Part shown: piece after piece, positions 53,456-61,284 of the stretch
How the letters are laid out: each line of letters begins with the position of its first letter
Numbering within the stretch: the first letter of the stretch is position 1
NCBI RefSeq assembly: GCF_003478335.1
Contig: NZ_QUFB01000010.1
Location: 1-64,000, forward strand
Source of the DNA: Clostridium sp. AM49-4BH
GTDB taxonomy: Bacteria; Bacillota; Clostridia; Lachnospirales; Lachnospiraceae
Direction: 5' to 3'
DNA length: 64,000 nt
Made by a program: the position numbers and the translations under genes
Notes under the pieces: model-generated
The model's database searches: none
Told to the model about the DNA's origin: nothing
The model's input: the letters and a program-made list of their open reading frames with translations, nothing else

Positions 53456-54664
53456 TTATTTAAGATGCAGCAAATGCCCCATCTTTTCTTTCTTTGTCTG
53501 TAAATAGAACCGATCGTATTCTCCCGGTTCCATTTCAATCGGAACACGTTCTACGATCTCTAACTGATAACCTGCCAAACCATATACTTTAGCCGGGTTA
53601 TTCGTGAGAAGACGCAGCTCATGGATTCCCAGATCCACCAAAATCTGTGTTCCTATCGTATAATCCCTGGCGTCCTCCGGGAAGCCCAGTTCCAAATTGG
53701 CCTCGACCGTATCTCTTCCATGATCCTGCAATTCATAGGCACGGATCTTATTAATAAGACCAATACCTCGTCCCTCCTGACGCATATATAGCAAAACGCC
53801 TCGTCCCTCTTTGGCGATCATCTTCATCGCTGCGTCATATTGCTGGCCGCAATCACAACGTGCAGATCCCAGTGCATCACCGGTCAGGCACTCCGAATGC
53901 ACTCGACATAACACCGGTTTCCCATCAGTAATATCTCCCTTTACCAACGCAACATGATGCTCACCATTCAATTTATTGACATATCCATATATCGTAAAAT
54001 CACCATATCGGGTCGGCATTTTTGCCTTTGCCACACACTCTACCAATACTTCATGTTCCTTACGGTACTGCACCAGATCTGCAATTCGACCAAACTTCAA
54101 TGAATGTTTCTTTGCAAATTCGACCAGATCCGGCGTACGTGCCATCGTGCCATCCTCTTTCATAATCTCGCAACACAGACCAACCGGCTGCAATCCTGCA
54201 ATACGCATCAGATCAACGGTTGCCTCCGTATGCCCGTTACGCTCTAAAACGCCGCCTTTTTTGGCTTGCAGCGGGAACATATGTCCCGGCATACGAAAAT
54301 CGCCCGGTTTTGCATCCGGATCTACCGTTTTCATCGCCGTAATAGAACGTTCATAGGCAGAAATGCCCGTTGTCGTATCTTTATGGTCAATAGACACCGT
54401 AAATGCCGTACAATGATTATCCGTATTGACCTCACACATCTGTCGCAGGCCAAGTTTCTTCGTGTAACTCTCATCCATTGGCATACAGATCAAGCCTTTA
54501 GCATAGCTTGCCATAAAATTCACATTTTCTAAGGTGGCATGCTCTGCTGCGCAGATCACATCCCCCTCGTTCTCGCGATCTTCATCATCGATCATAACGA
54601 CGATCTTACCATCGCGCAGATCTTCCAAAATCTCATCAATCGTATTAAACTGAAACTCACTCAT
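53456..54664 (-). CDS. ribBA: Bifunctional 3,4-dihydroxy-2-butanone-4-phosphate synthase / GTP cyclohydrolase II
   Basis: 402 residues, both committed steps of riboflavin synthesis. The RibB half (1-200) has [46 protein letters not shown] and [17 protein letters not shown]. The RibA half has the zinc site [21 protein letters not shown] (three Cys, positions about 255-270), [22 protein letters not shown] and [11 protein letters not shown]. The start is ATG 54664 with AGGTG upstream; GTG 54673 is the alternative. Confidence 0.97.
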   Translation of the reverse strand: MSEFQFNTIDEILEDLRDGKIVVMIDDEDRENEGDVICAAEHATLENVNFMASYAKGLICMPMDESYTKKLGLRQMCEVNTDNHCTAFTVSIDHKDTTTGISAYERSITAMKTVDPDAKPGDFRMPGHMFPLQAKKGGVLERNGHTEATVDLMRIAGLQPVGLCCEIMKEDGTMARTPDLVEFAKKHSLKFGRIADLVQYRKEHEVLVECVAKAKMPTRYGDFTIYGYVNKLNGEHHVALVKGDITDGKPVLCRVHSECLTGDALGSARCDCGQQYDAAMKMIAKEGRGVLLYMRQEGRGIGLINKIRAYELQDHGRDTVEANLELGFPEDARDYTIGTQILVDLGIHELRLLTNNPAKVYGLAGYQLEIVERVPIEMEPGEYDRFYLQTKKEKMGHLLHLK

Positions 54665-54694
54665 TGTTTGCACCTAACCTTTCTGTCAATTATA

Positions 54695-55348
54695 TCACGC
54701 AAATCCATGTTCTGCCAAAAATGCCAGATCCACACTTTGACATGACGTTTCTGCCGGCTTCTCAAATGTCAGAAAACGTTCCACGTATTTGCCTACAATA
54801 TCATTTTCCAAATTAACCGGATCTCCCACTTTTTTTGAAAGTAATGTTGTCTCCTCTCCGGTATGTGGTATTAACGAGACCGAAAAACTACTATCTGTCA
54901 CTTTCGCAACCGTCAAACTGATCCCATCAATAGCAATAGACCCCTTCTCGACAATATAACGCAACAGCTGTGGCGGTGTTTCCACTTCGACCCACACAGC
55001 ATTGTCTTCTCGTTGCATTGATACGATCTCTCCGGTCCCATCAATATGACCGGACACAATGTGTCCGCCAAATCTGCCATCGGCCGCCATTGCGCGTTCC
55101 AGATTGACCGCAGCACCTTTTCCCAACACCCCGAGAGAACTTCTGCGCAAAGTTTCTGCCATAACATCTGCTGTAAAACTACGTTCCTGCATTCCTGTCA
55201 CAGTCAAACAGATCCCGTTAACTGCAATGCTGTCTCCGATCTTAGTCCCCTCCAATACTTTGGAGGCTTGGATCGACAACACCGCAGATGCACTTCCTTT
55301 ACGAATTGCTGCGATCTGACCGATTTCTTCTACTATTCCGGTGAACAT
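54695..55348 (-). CDS. ribE: Riboflavin synthase alpha chain
   Basis: Dismutates two lumazines to riboflavin; 217 residues in two related barrels. Start MFTGIVEEIGQIAAI; GDSIAVNGICLTVT in barrel 1 and GSIAIDGISLTVAKV in barrel 2; GGHIVSGHIDGTGEI and LIPHTGEETTLL are standard. The first codons overlap the end of ribD by 16 bp. Confidence 0.96.
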   Translation of the reverse strand: MFTGIVEEIGQIAAIRKGSASAVLSIQASKVLEGTKIGDSIAVNGICLTVTGMQERSFTADVMAETLRRSSLGVLGKGAAVNLERAMAADGRFGGHIVSGHIDGTGEIVSMQREDNAVWVEVETPPQLLRYIVEKGSIAIDGISLTVAKVTDSSFSVSLIPHTGEETTLLSKKVGDPVNLENDIVGKYVERFLTFEKPAETSCQSVDLAFLAEHGFA

Positions 55349-56469
55349 ATTTTCCGTTCCCCCTTGTCTTTCTCATATTCAATCAAGATATCTTCGCCAA
55401 GTTCTGTCACATGACTACGCTTAAATTGCCAAGCCTGTGCCGGGGACTGCACGCCTTCACCGCGTACCGGTGTGTATCTGCCACTGCCCCCAAAGATTTT
55501 AGGCGCCATATAAACAAGTACATGATCCACAATGCCCGCCTGCAAAGCACCGGCATGTAAGGTACTTCCACCCTCGATCAACAGACCGTCTATTCCCCGT
55601 TCACCAAGCTCCTTGCATAATGCGTTCAGATCTATTCCTTCCATGTTCTCTCCATCAGCCTGTGGCACAACGATCAATTCTGCCCCTTTCTCTCGAAGTT
55701 TTGTCGCCTTTTCGCTTTCCATACACTCAGAAAGTGTTGCGATCCAAACCGGTGCTTCATCGATCGTCTGAAGAAGATTACAATCAAGGTGTGTTCTCAA
55801 ATAGCTGTCGCATACGATGCGTACCGGATTCCTGCCACCCGGCATACGGCAGGTAAGCTTGGGATCATCCTGCAGCACAGTCTGTACACCAACCATAATA
55901 CCGGAAAGAGCATTTCTAACCTTTGCCACATGTGCCCTCGCCATTTCTCCGGTAACCCATTTACTTTCTCCACTATCACAGGCGATTTTCCCATCCATTG
56001 TCATGGCATACTTCATGACGACATATGGTGTCTTACTCGTAATATAGTGAAAAAATACAGGGTTTAAGGCATCACATTCCTCTTTTAGCACGTGAGTCTC
56101 TACCTCTATACCTGCTTCTCTGAGTATCCGAATCCCCTTGCCTGCCACTAATGCATTCGGATCATCTGAACCGACATAGACCTTACGGATACCATGTTCA
56201 ATGATCGCCTGTGTACACGGCGGCTGCTTTCCCTGATGACAGCAAGGTTCCAACGTCACATACATTTCTGCACCAATAGCTTCTGCAGGATCCTTAAGCT
56301 TAGAAAAAGCACTTCGCTCCGCATGCAGATCGCCATACCGTGCATGATACCCTTCCGCAATGATATGGTCATCCTTCACGATAACAGCGCCCACCAGCGG
56401 ATTGGGATTCACTCTCCCAAGTCCACGTTTAGCTAACTCGATCGCACGACGCATATATTCCTGTCTCAT
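55333..56469 (-). CDS. ribD: Bifunctional diaminohydroxyphosphoribosylaminopyrimidine deaminase / reductase
   Basis: 378 residues. The deaminase half carries the zinc site in HAERSAFSKL and TLEPCCHQGKQPPCTQAI. The reductase half has KYAMTMDGKIACDSGESKWVTG, GIMVGVQTVLQDDPKLTCR and LIEGGSTLHAGALQ. First gene of the rib operon, preceded by the FMN riboswitch and its terminator, so it is switched off by FMN. Confidence 0.96.
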   Translation of the reverse strand: MRQEYMRRAIELAKRGLGRVNPNPLVGAVIVKDDHIIAEGYHARYGDLHAERSAFSKLKDPAEAIGAEMYVTLEPCCHQGKQPPCTQAIIEHGIRKVYVGSDDPNALVAGKGIRILREAGIEVETHVLKEECDALNPVFFHYITSKTPYVVMKYAMTMDGKIACDSGESKWVTGEMARAHVAKVRNALSGIMVGVQTVLQDDPKLTCRMPGGRNPVRIVCDSYLRTHLDCNLLQTIDEAPVWIATLSECMESEKATKLREKGAELIVVPQADGENMEGIDLNALCKELGERGIDGLLIEGGSTLHAGALQAGIVDHVLVYMAPKIFGGSGRYTPVRGEGVQSPAQAWQFKRSHVTELGEDILIEYEKDKGERKICSPE

Positions 56470-56500
56470 AGTCGTCCCTCATTTCCTTTCATCCTATAAT

Positions 56501-56533
56501 AAAAAAGTCCCAGTATATGTTACCAGGACTTTT
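56501..56533 (-). terminator. Riboswitch-controlled terminator before ribD
   Basis: On the minus strand, AAAGTCCTGGTA pairs with TACTGGGACTTT (two G-U pairs) and is followed by TTTTTT. It lies between the FMN aptamer and ribD, the expected place of an FMN-stabilised terminator. Confidence 0.8.
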
Positions 56534-56556
56534 ATAACGCATCAATGATATCTCAT

Positions 56557-56687
56557 GTCTTCTCTCATCCAGACTATACTGTCGGCTTTGGATTCTCACC
56601 AAATCATGCTTGCGCCTTAGCGCAGGCTCGCGGGCTTACTGCTGTCACAGAATACCGCCGGTAGGGAATTGCACCCCGCCCCGAAAA
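56557..56687 (-). ncRNA. FMN riboswitch (RFN element)
   Basis: Minus-strand leader with the conserved blocks in order: TTTTCGGGGCGGGGTGCAAT, then CCCTACCGGCGGT, AGCCCGCGAGCC, GATTTGGTGAGAATCC, GCCGACAGTATAGTC and GGATGAGAGA. It senses FMN and controls the downstream rib operon through the terminator at 56501-56533. Confidence 0.97.
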
Positions 56688-56694
56688 CAAATTC

Positions 56695-56723
56695 ATTATA
56701 GTAGTTCTTTCTATTCTTGTCAA
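56695..56723 (-). promoter_or_regulatory. Consensus sigma-A promoter of the rib operon
   Basis: Minus strand: perfect -35 TTGACA (56718-56723), 17-bp spacer, perfect -10 TATAAT (56695-56700). It overlaps the region just after the queH stop and drives the FMN riboswitch leader. Confidence 0.9.
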
Positions 56724-56724
56724 C

Positions 56725-57354
56725 CTAGGATTCTCTATCTTCCATCTTCTGTCTGCTATATACACAGCCACAAAAATTCTGTCGATACAGATCATATTCT
56801 TTACTCAGACGGATCGACTCTAAATAACCGCCCTTTTTCTTAAAATCAGACAGCAGATAACGGACACCATATTCCTCCTGCAGACGCAGACCGATCTCAT
56901 TCAGCTTCTGTGCATTCTTATGCGGACTGACCGATAACGTCGTCGTGAAATAATCATATCCTCCCTGTGCGGCTGCAATTGCCGCCTCTCGCTGTCTTAA
57001 TTCATAACAGCGAAAGCAGCGCTCTCCGCCCTCCGGTATATCTTCCATCCCTTTCGCCATCTCAAAAAAACGCTCCGGATCGTATACCCCCTCTTCAAAA
57101 CAGATCGGATAACGTACCGGCAGCTCGCGTATCAGACGCATTTGCTCCTGCACGCGTTTTTGATATTCTTCTTTCGGTGAAATGTTCGGATTATAATAGT
57201 ACAGCGTAATGCGGAAATAAGATGCCAGATATGACAGCACGTAGCTGCTGCACGGTGCGCAGCAACTATGCAATAGCAGTGTCGGAACCTCTCCTTTTGC
57301 CGTAATCTCCGCTAAAATCTGATCCAATTCACGTTGATAATTTATTTTATTCAT
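56725..57354 (-). CDS. queH: Epoxyqueuosine reductase QueH
   Basis: Non-cobalamin enzyme completing queuosine in tRNA wobble positions; 209 residues. The four metal/cluster Cys motifs are present: HSCCAPCSSYVL, CFRCYELR, and QNFCGCVYS. YYYNPNISPKEEYQKR, TTLSVSPHKNAQ and DFKKKGGYLESIRLSKEYDLYRQ are diagnostic. It lies after cvpA and before the rib operon on the same strand. Confidence 0.95.
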   Translation of the reverse strand: MNKINYQRELDQILAEITAKGEVPTLLLHSCCAPCSSYVLSYLASYFRITLYYYNPNISPKEEYQKRVQEQMRLIRELPVRYPICFEEGVYDPERFFEMAKGMEDIPEGGERCFRCYELRQREAAIAAAQGGYDYFTTTLSVSPHKNAQKLNEIGLRLQEEYGVRYLLSDFKKKGGYLESIRLSKEYDLYRQNFCGCVYSRQKMEDRES

Positions 57355-57372
57355 TACACTTTACCGCTCCCG

Positions 57373-57831
57373 TCATCTCTTCAAAAAGCCTTTAATGAAC
57401 ATTGTCTTTTGAACTGCCTCTTTCGTCCAACCCATTCCATCCAATGTACTCTGCGGAACGATATCAAAAAAGAGATTGATCACAAAATATAGCACAATGA
57501 ACGCTACAACAAATCCAACCACTGCTCCGCCAAATTTATCCAGGGTTCCGACAACCGGAAGTTTATCTACAAGCCGAAGCACCTGCACCAAATAACGACA
57601 AATAATAGACAACACAATAAATGCCACTACAAAAACAATCTCTCTGCCTAATCCGACATAGGATGCCAACACTGCAGCGATCACGTAGGAGCCGATCACA
57701 GCCACGATCTGTCCCAGTTTCACAACAAGCCCGGTTGCTAAACCGCTAAGTACTGCAACGAGCAAAATGATGGCAGTCAATATGTCCAGCCCTGATAATA
57801 AACTATGTAATATCAATATTTTTTCCGACAT
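57373..57831 (-). CDS. CvpA-family membrane protein
   Basis: 152 residues with four predicted transmembrane helices. It opens with DILTAIILLVAVLSGLATGLVVKLGQIV and has VDKLPVVGTLDKFGGAVVGFVVAFIVLY, typical of CvpA/YshB-type proteins. Members are linked to colicin V export, biofilm formation and envelope homeostasis, with no settled function. It follows dapB on the same strand; GGAGGAG precedes the ATG. Confidence 0.82.
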   Translation of the reverse strand: MSEKILILHSLLSGLDILTAIILLVAVLSGLATGLVVKLGQIVAVIGSYVIAAVLASYVGLGREIVFVVAFIVLSIICRYLVQVLRLVDKLPVVGTLDKFGGAVVGFVVAFIVLYFVINLFFDIVPQSTLDGMGWTKEAVQKTMFIKGFLKR

Positions 57832-57863
57832 AGAACTCCTCCTATCATTGCCTGTCTACATAA

Positions 57864-58619
57864 TTATAACAGTACATCTGACATGTCGTACAATCCTGCA
57901 GCTTTTCCTTTCAGATATTTTGCAGCCGTAATGGAACCTTTCGCAAATACGGCACGTGAATATGCCGTATGCTTAAATGTGATCACTTCATCTGTCCCCG
58001 CAAAGATCACCTCATGCTCTCCAACGATCGTTCCACCACGAACAGCTGAGATTCCAAGCTCTTTCTTGTCACGCTTCTGGCGAACCTGAGAACGGTCATA
58101 TATATACTCGTAGCGATCGTCCATCGCCTCATTAATAGAATCTGCTAACGCCAACGCCGTTCCGGACGGTGCATCTAACTTCTGATTATGGTGTTTCTCA
58201 ACGATCTCCACATCAAATCCATCTCCCGCCAGCTTAACGGCAGCTTCCTTTAATAACTTCATTAACAGATTGATGCCCAAAGACATATTGGCAGATTTTA
58301 ATACTGCAACCTTTTCACTTGCTTTTTTCAAATAATCCATCTGCTCCTCAGATAATCCGGTCGAACATTCGATGATCGGGATCTGCTTGTCCACCGCATA
58401 ATCCATACGACTCTCAAAATCAGTAGCAGATGTAAAGTCAATGATCGCATCGGCTTCTACATCACAGTCTGCCAATTTAGTATACACAGGATAACCATTG
58501 TCTCTATTGTCAACAATATCAATTCCTGCAACGATCGTACATTCATCATCCTGTTTGACCATATCTGTGATCATCTGTCCCATTCTTCCGTTGCATCCTA
58601 ACATAATAATTTTTGTCAT
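57864..58619 (-). CDS. dapB: 4-hydroxy-tetrahydrodipicolinate reductase
   Basis: 251 residues; NAD(P)H reduction step of the lysine/diaminopimelate pathway, after DapA and before DapL. It has IIMLGCNGRMGQMI (nucleotide loop), DFTSATDFESRMDYAV, CSTGLSEEQMDYL, and the active site EIVEKHHNQKLDAPSGTAL. VRGGTIVGEHEVIFAG is also conserved. The start at 58619 follows TGGAGG. Its substrate is also the source of dipicolinate made by DpaAB. Confidence 0.97.
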   Translation of the reverse strand: MTKIIMLGCNGRMGQMITDMVKQDDECTIVAGIDIVDNRDNGYPVYTKLADCDVEADAIIDFTSATDFESRMDYAVDKQIPIIECSTGLSEEQMDYLKKASEKVAVLKSANMSLGINLLMKLLKEAAVKLAGDGFDVEIVEKHHNQKLDAPSGTALALADSINEAMDDRYEYIYDRSQVRQKRDKKELGISAVRGGTIVGEHEVIFAGTDEVITFKHTAYSRAVFAKGSITAAKYLKGKAAGLYDMSDVLL

Positions 58620-58653
58620 AATAGTCCTCCATTTCTTTCTCAAACTGCAAACT

Positions 58654-59544
58654 TTATTTTACATCAAGCCCTGCCTTCCGCATTGCCTCACGTAACGTCT
58701 CTTGATGCTCCTCTTCCATTTCCGTGAGCGGCATGCGAAGCGGTCCCGCCTGATACCCTAACATATTCATCGCTGCCTTTACAGGAATCGGGTTTACCTC
58801 ACAAAACAGTGCATGGATCAAAGGAATATACTTTAACTGAAGTCTTCTGGCGCCATCCGTATCCCCTTCTAACATTTTGATCACCATATCATGTGTATCT
58901 CTTGGAGCTACATGAGACAATACAGAGATAACCCCCTTGCCGCCTAAAGCAACAATGGGAACTATCTGATCATCATTTCCGGAATACAGATCGATCTCTC
59001 CGTCACAACGCGCCATAATGTCGGCAATCTGTGACAGATCTCCGGATGCTTCTTTGACACCCACAATATTAGAAACCTCCTGCACCAGATCAGCGATTGT
59101 CTGTGGAGCAATATTAACACCGGTACGACCTTTAATATTATACATAAGTATCGGTAGATCTACCGCCGCAGCGATCTGTTTATAATGTGCCTTTATTCCG
59201 TTTTGAGTCGCCTTATTGTAATATGGTGATACAACCAGCAAACCGTCTGCACCGGCACGTTCTGCCGCAACGGATAATTTGACCGCCGATTTTGTACAAT
59301 TAGATCCCGTACCCGCAATAACCGGAATACGCCCCGCTGTCATCTGCACACAGGCACGTATCGTTTCTATATGCTCATCATAAGTCATCGTTGCCGTTTC
59401 TCCAGTTGTTCCACACACAATAACCGCATCCGTACCGCCTGCGATCTGATCGTTGATAATATGCTCCATCTCAGGATAATTAATACTTCCATCCGGATTC
59501 ATCGGCGTAATAAGTGCCACTCCGGCACCGGTAAATATCGACAT
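58654..59544 (-). CDS. dapA: 4-hydroxy-tetrahydrodipicolinate synthase
   Basis: TIM-barrel Schiff-base aldolase of 296 residues condensing pyruvate and aspartate semialdehyde. GTTGETATMTYDEHIE, VIAGTGSNCTKSAVKLS, VVSPYYNKATQNG, MYNIKGRTGVNI, the Lys in VGVKEASGDLSQI and SGNDDQIVPIVALGGKGVISVLS are all typical. It is 35 bp upstream of dapB on the same strand. Confidence 0.97.
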   Translation of the reverse strand: MSIFTGAGVALITPMNPDGSINYPEMEHIINDQIAGGTDAVIVCGTTGETATMTYDEHIETIRACVQMTAGRIPVIAGTGSNCTKSAVKLSVAAERAGADGLLVVSPYYNKATQNGIKAHYKQIAAAVDLPILMYNIKGRTGVNIAPQTIADLVQEVSNIVGVKEASGDLSQIADIMARCDGEIDLYSGNDDQIVPIVALGGKGVISVLSHVAPRDTHDMVIKMLEGDTDGARRLQLKYIPLIHALFCEVNPIPVKAAMNMLGYQAGPLRMPLTEMEEEHQETLREAMRKAGLDVK

Positions 59545-59610
59545 ATAGACTCCCCATTTCTTTGTATTTTCTTGGTATATTATATGAACCGATATAAATT
59601 ATGTGCTTCC

Positions 59611-60108
59611 TTACATCTCCAGATCCTTTTCAAGATCTATCTTGGATACAATATCAACATACGGCTCTAACTCCGGCGGAAGACATCTTCCTGTCATTAC
59701 CAACTTGCAATAATCATCGCGCAAAGTAATTAAAGAGATAATATCCTCAATAGAAATAATCTCTAAGTCCACCAGACCAAGCACTTCATCTAGCACTAAT
59801 ACGTCACATTCTCCGGTATCGATCACCTTCTTTGCAAAATTAAATCCATTCAGAATGTTTTGTCTCTCTTCTTTCTTTTGAGAATCTAACAAACAATCAT
59901 AAGATTCATTCTCTCTTTCAAACCGAAACAATTTAATATCCGGCTCCAGGCGGTTCAAAAAGCTGAATTCTTCTGCATCTTTTCCCTTTAAAAATTGAAT
60001 GATGATCACAGATTGACCAAGCCCCGCTGCACGGATACATTGTCCCACTGCTGCAGAGGTCTTACCCTTGCCGCTTCCATAATATACCTGTACTATTCTT
60101 TGACTCAT
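59611..60108 (-). CDS. cobO: Cob(I)yrinic acid a,c-diamide adenosyltransferase (CobO/BtuR type)
   Basis: 165 residues; adds the 5'-deoxyadenosyl group to corrinoids. It begins MSQRIVQVYYGSGKGKTSAAVGQCIRA with a P-loop that binds ATP in reversed orientation. VIIIQFLKG, NFAKKVIDTGECDVLVLDEVLG and VMTGRCLPPEL are conserved. The start is ATG 60108, five bases after GCAGGAGGAG. No other cobalamin genes are adjacent, so it may serve salvage. Confidence 0.93.
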   Translation of the reverse strand: MSQRIVQVYYGSGKGKTSAAVGQCIRAAGLGQSVIIIQFLKGKDAEEFSFLNRLEPDIKLFRFERENESYDCLLDSQKKEERQNILNGFNFAKKVIDTGECDVLVLDEVLGLVDLEIISIEDIISLITLRDDYCKLVMTGRCLPPELEPYVDIVSKIDLEKDLEM

Positions 60109-60177
60109 CTGACTCCTCCTGCTTCCCGCCATCCTTTCTATCTGCTCCCTCAAACAGCTGCCATACCCTATTGGCCG

Positions 60178-60226
60178 CAAAAATGGCTAGAGCAACAAAA
60201 TAATCTACCTGTCAACTCTAGCCATT
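60178..60226 (-). terminator. Terminator after the SSB-like gene
   Basis: aatggctagag (60182-60192) pairs perfectly with 60216-60226; on the minus strand five Ts follow. Confidence 0.8.
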
Positions 60227-60258
60227 CTATCATAATTCACATAAAAAATCTACTTTTT

Positions 60259-60897
60259 CTAATTTTCCTCCGCGATATACTCTAACTTGCTTACAGATAC
60301 TTCATACGCCACTCGTTTCTCATACTGGTCTTCTGCAATCTTTTTCTGATATTCACGGCTCTGGATCCTGCCCCATATCTGTATATGAGAACCTACTTCA
60401 AATTTATCGGCAAAACGTGCATTTCTTCCCCAGCAGATACACGGAATATAATCCGACTTGCCGTACGGACGATTCACCGCTAACAACACATCGGCAATCT
60501 CACGCCCCAACGGTGTCTTACGATACACCGGATGCTTGCACACATATCCGTCCAAAAAAATATGATTCGGATTTTGCTCATCCTCATCTTCCTGCGAAGC
60601 AAGCACTGCCTCCCTGGCAAATACGGATAACACCAAACGATTTCGATTTTCTTCATGTCTGTTGTAAGAACGGAATTGACCGGACACCTGCAAAACGCAT
60701 CCACGATAATCAGACGTAACATCGATCAATCTTTCTGACACCATAACCGGAATTACATCATACGAATTGCTAAGTCTGCATACTGCGATATTGACGATGT
60801 AGAAATGTTCTCCATAGACTTCATGACTGAATGTAAACTCACTGACTACTTCACCTGCAATTGTCACCTGGTTGTTTGTGAATACTTTATCCAACAT
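60259..60897 (-). CDS. Single-stranded DNA-binding-like protein with two OB-type modules
   Basis: 212 residues. The first module (about 5-95) has NNQVTIAGEVVSEFTFSHEVYGEHFY and LQVSGQFRSYNRHEENRNRL. The second (about 110-205) has NHIFLDGYVCKHPVYRKTPLGREIADVLLAVNR, CICWGRNARFADKFEVGSHIQIWGRIQSREYQKK, which is the more SSB-like half. The duplication and absence of an acidic SSB tail set it apart from the housekeeping SSB. AAGGAGGAT precedes the ATG. Role unknown; a DNA-repair or competence accessory is a guess. Confidence 0.75.
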   Translation of the reverse strand: MLDKVFTNNQVTIAGEVVSEFTFSHEVYGEHFYIVNIAVCRLSNSYDVIPVMVSERLIDVTSDYRGCVLQVSGQFRSYNRHEENRNRLVLSVFAREAVLASQEDEDEQNPNHIFLDGYVCKHPVYRKTPLGREIADVLLAVNRPYGKSDYIPCICWGRNARFADKFEVGSHIQIWGRIQSREYQKKIAEDQYEKRVAYEVSVSKLEYIAEEN

Positions 60898-61086
60898 ATT
60901 TCATATCCTCCTTTTTCCTGCACCCTATTGAAAAGGACGCCGCTTGGGGTTCCCGCCCCATTGGTATTTTTAGTTTCATAAATATATACGTTGATATTTG
61001 CTATTATATAACTGCTTCTTTCTTAGGTTAAACCTTTTTGTAAAACATTATTCGACATTTCTGATTATTTTTGGCACATTTGTCAA

Positions 61087-61114
61087 TTGTATAATCTTAT
61101 TTTTATAGTATACT
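61087..61114 (+). promoter_or_regulatory. Promoter of typA
   Basis: -35 TTGTAT (61087-61092), 16 bp, -10 TATACT (61109-61114). An overlapping alternative is TTGTCA (61080-61085) with an 18-bp spacer to TATAGT. Transcription would start near 61121, giving a leader of about 165 nt. Confidence 0.6.
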
Positions 61115-61119
61115 AGTTA

Positions 61120-61284
61120 ATTGTGGGTTTGTCCAATAAAAAGAGCAAAGCCAGCGTGACATCGCCGAGATTTGCCAAAGTAATTCTTGGTGGCGTGTCA
61201 CCACGTTATGAGCAGTTTCCCATAAAAACAATTTGCTTCGGAGCAGCAAACAAAAACAATCAATCAGCTCCGAAATGGAGGTAA
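61120..61284 (+). ncRNA. Structured untranslated leader of typA, unassigned
   Basis: The leader contains a branched helix: GTGAC (61156-61160) with GTCAC (61197-61201), CGCC (61163-61166) with GGCG (61192-61195) and CCAA with TTGG inside. A second stem, ttcggagc (61237-61244) with gctccgaa (61267-61274), ends directly before the GGAGG site. It does not match a riboswitch class I know. The remaining 390-bp gap to the SSB-like gene upstream holds only AT-rich promoter-like sequence and a GGGG/CCCC hairpin near 60945. Confidence 0.45.

Noticed and set aside
61141..61205. Possible c-di-GMP (GEMM) riboswitch in the typA leader because of GCAAAGCC
   Set aside because: The match is limited to eight bases; the flanking conserved GEMM blocks and stems are missing.
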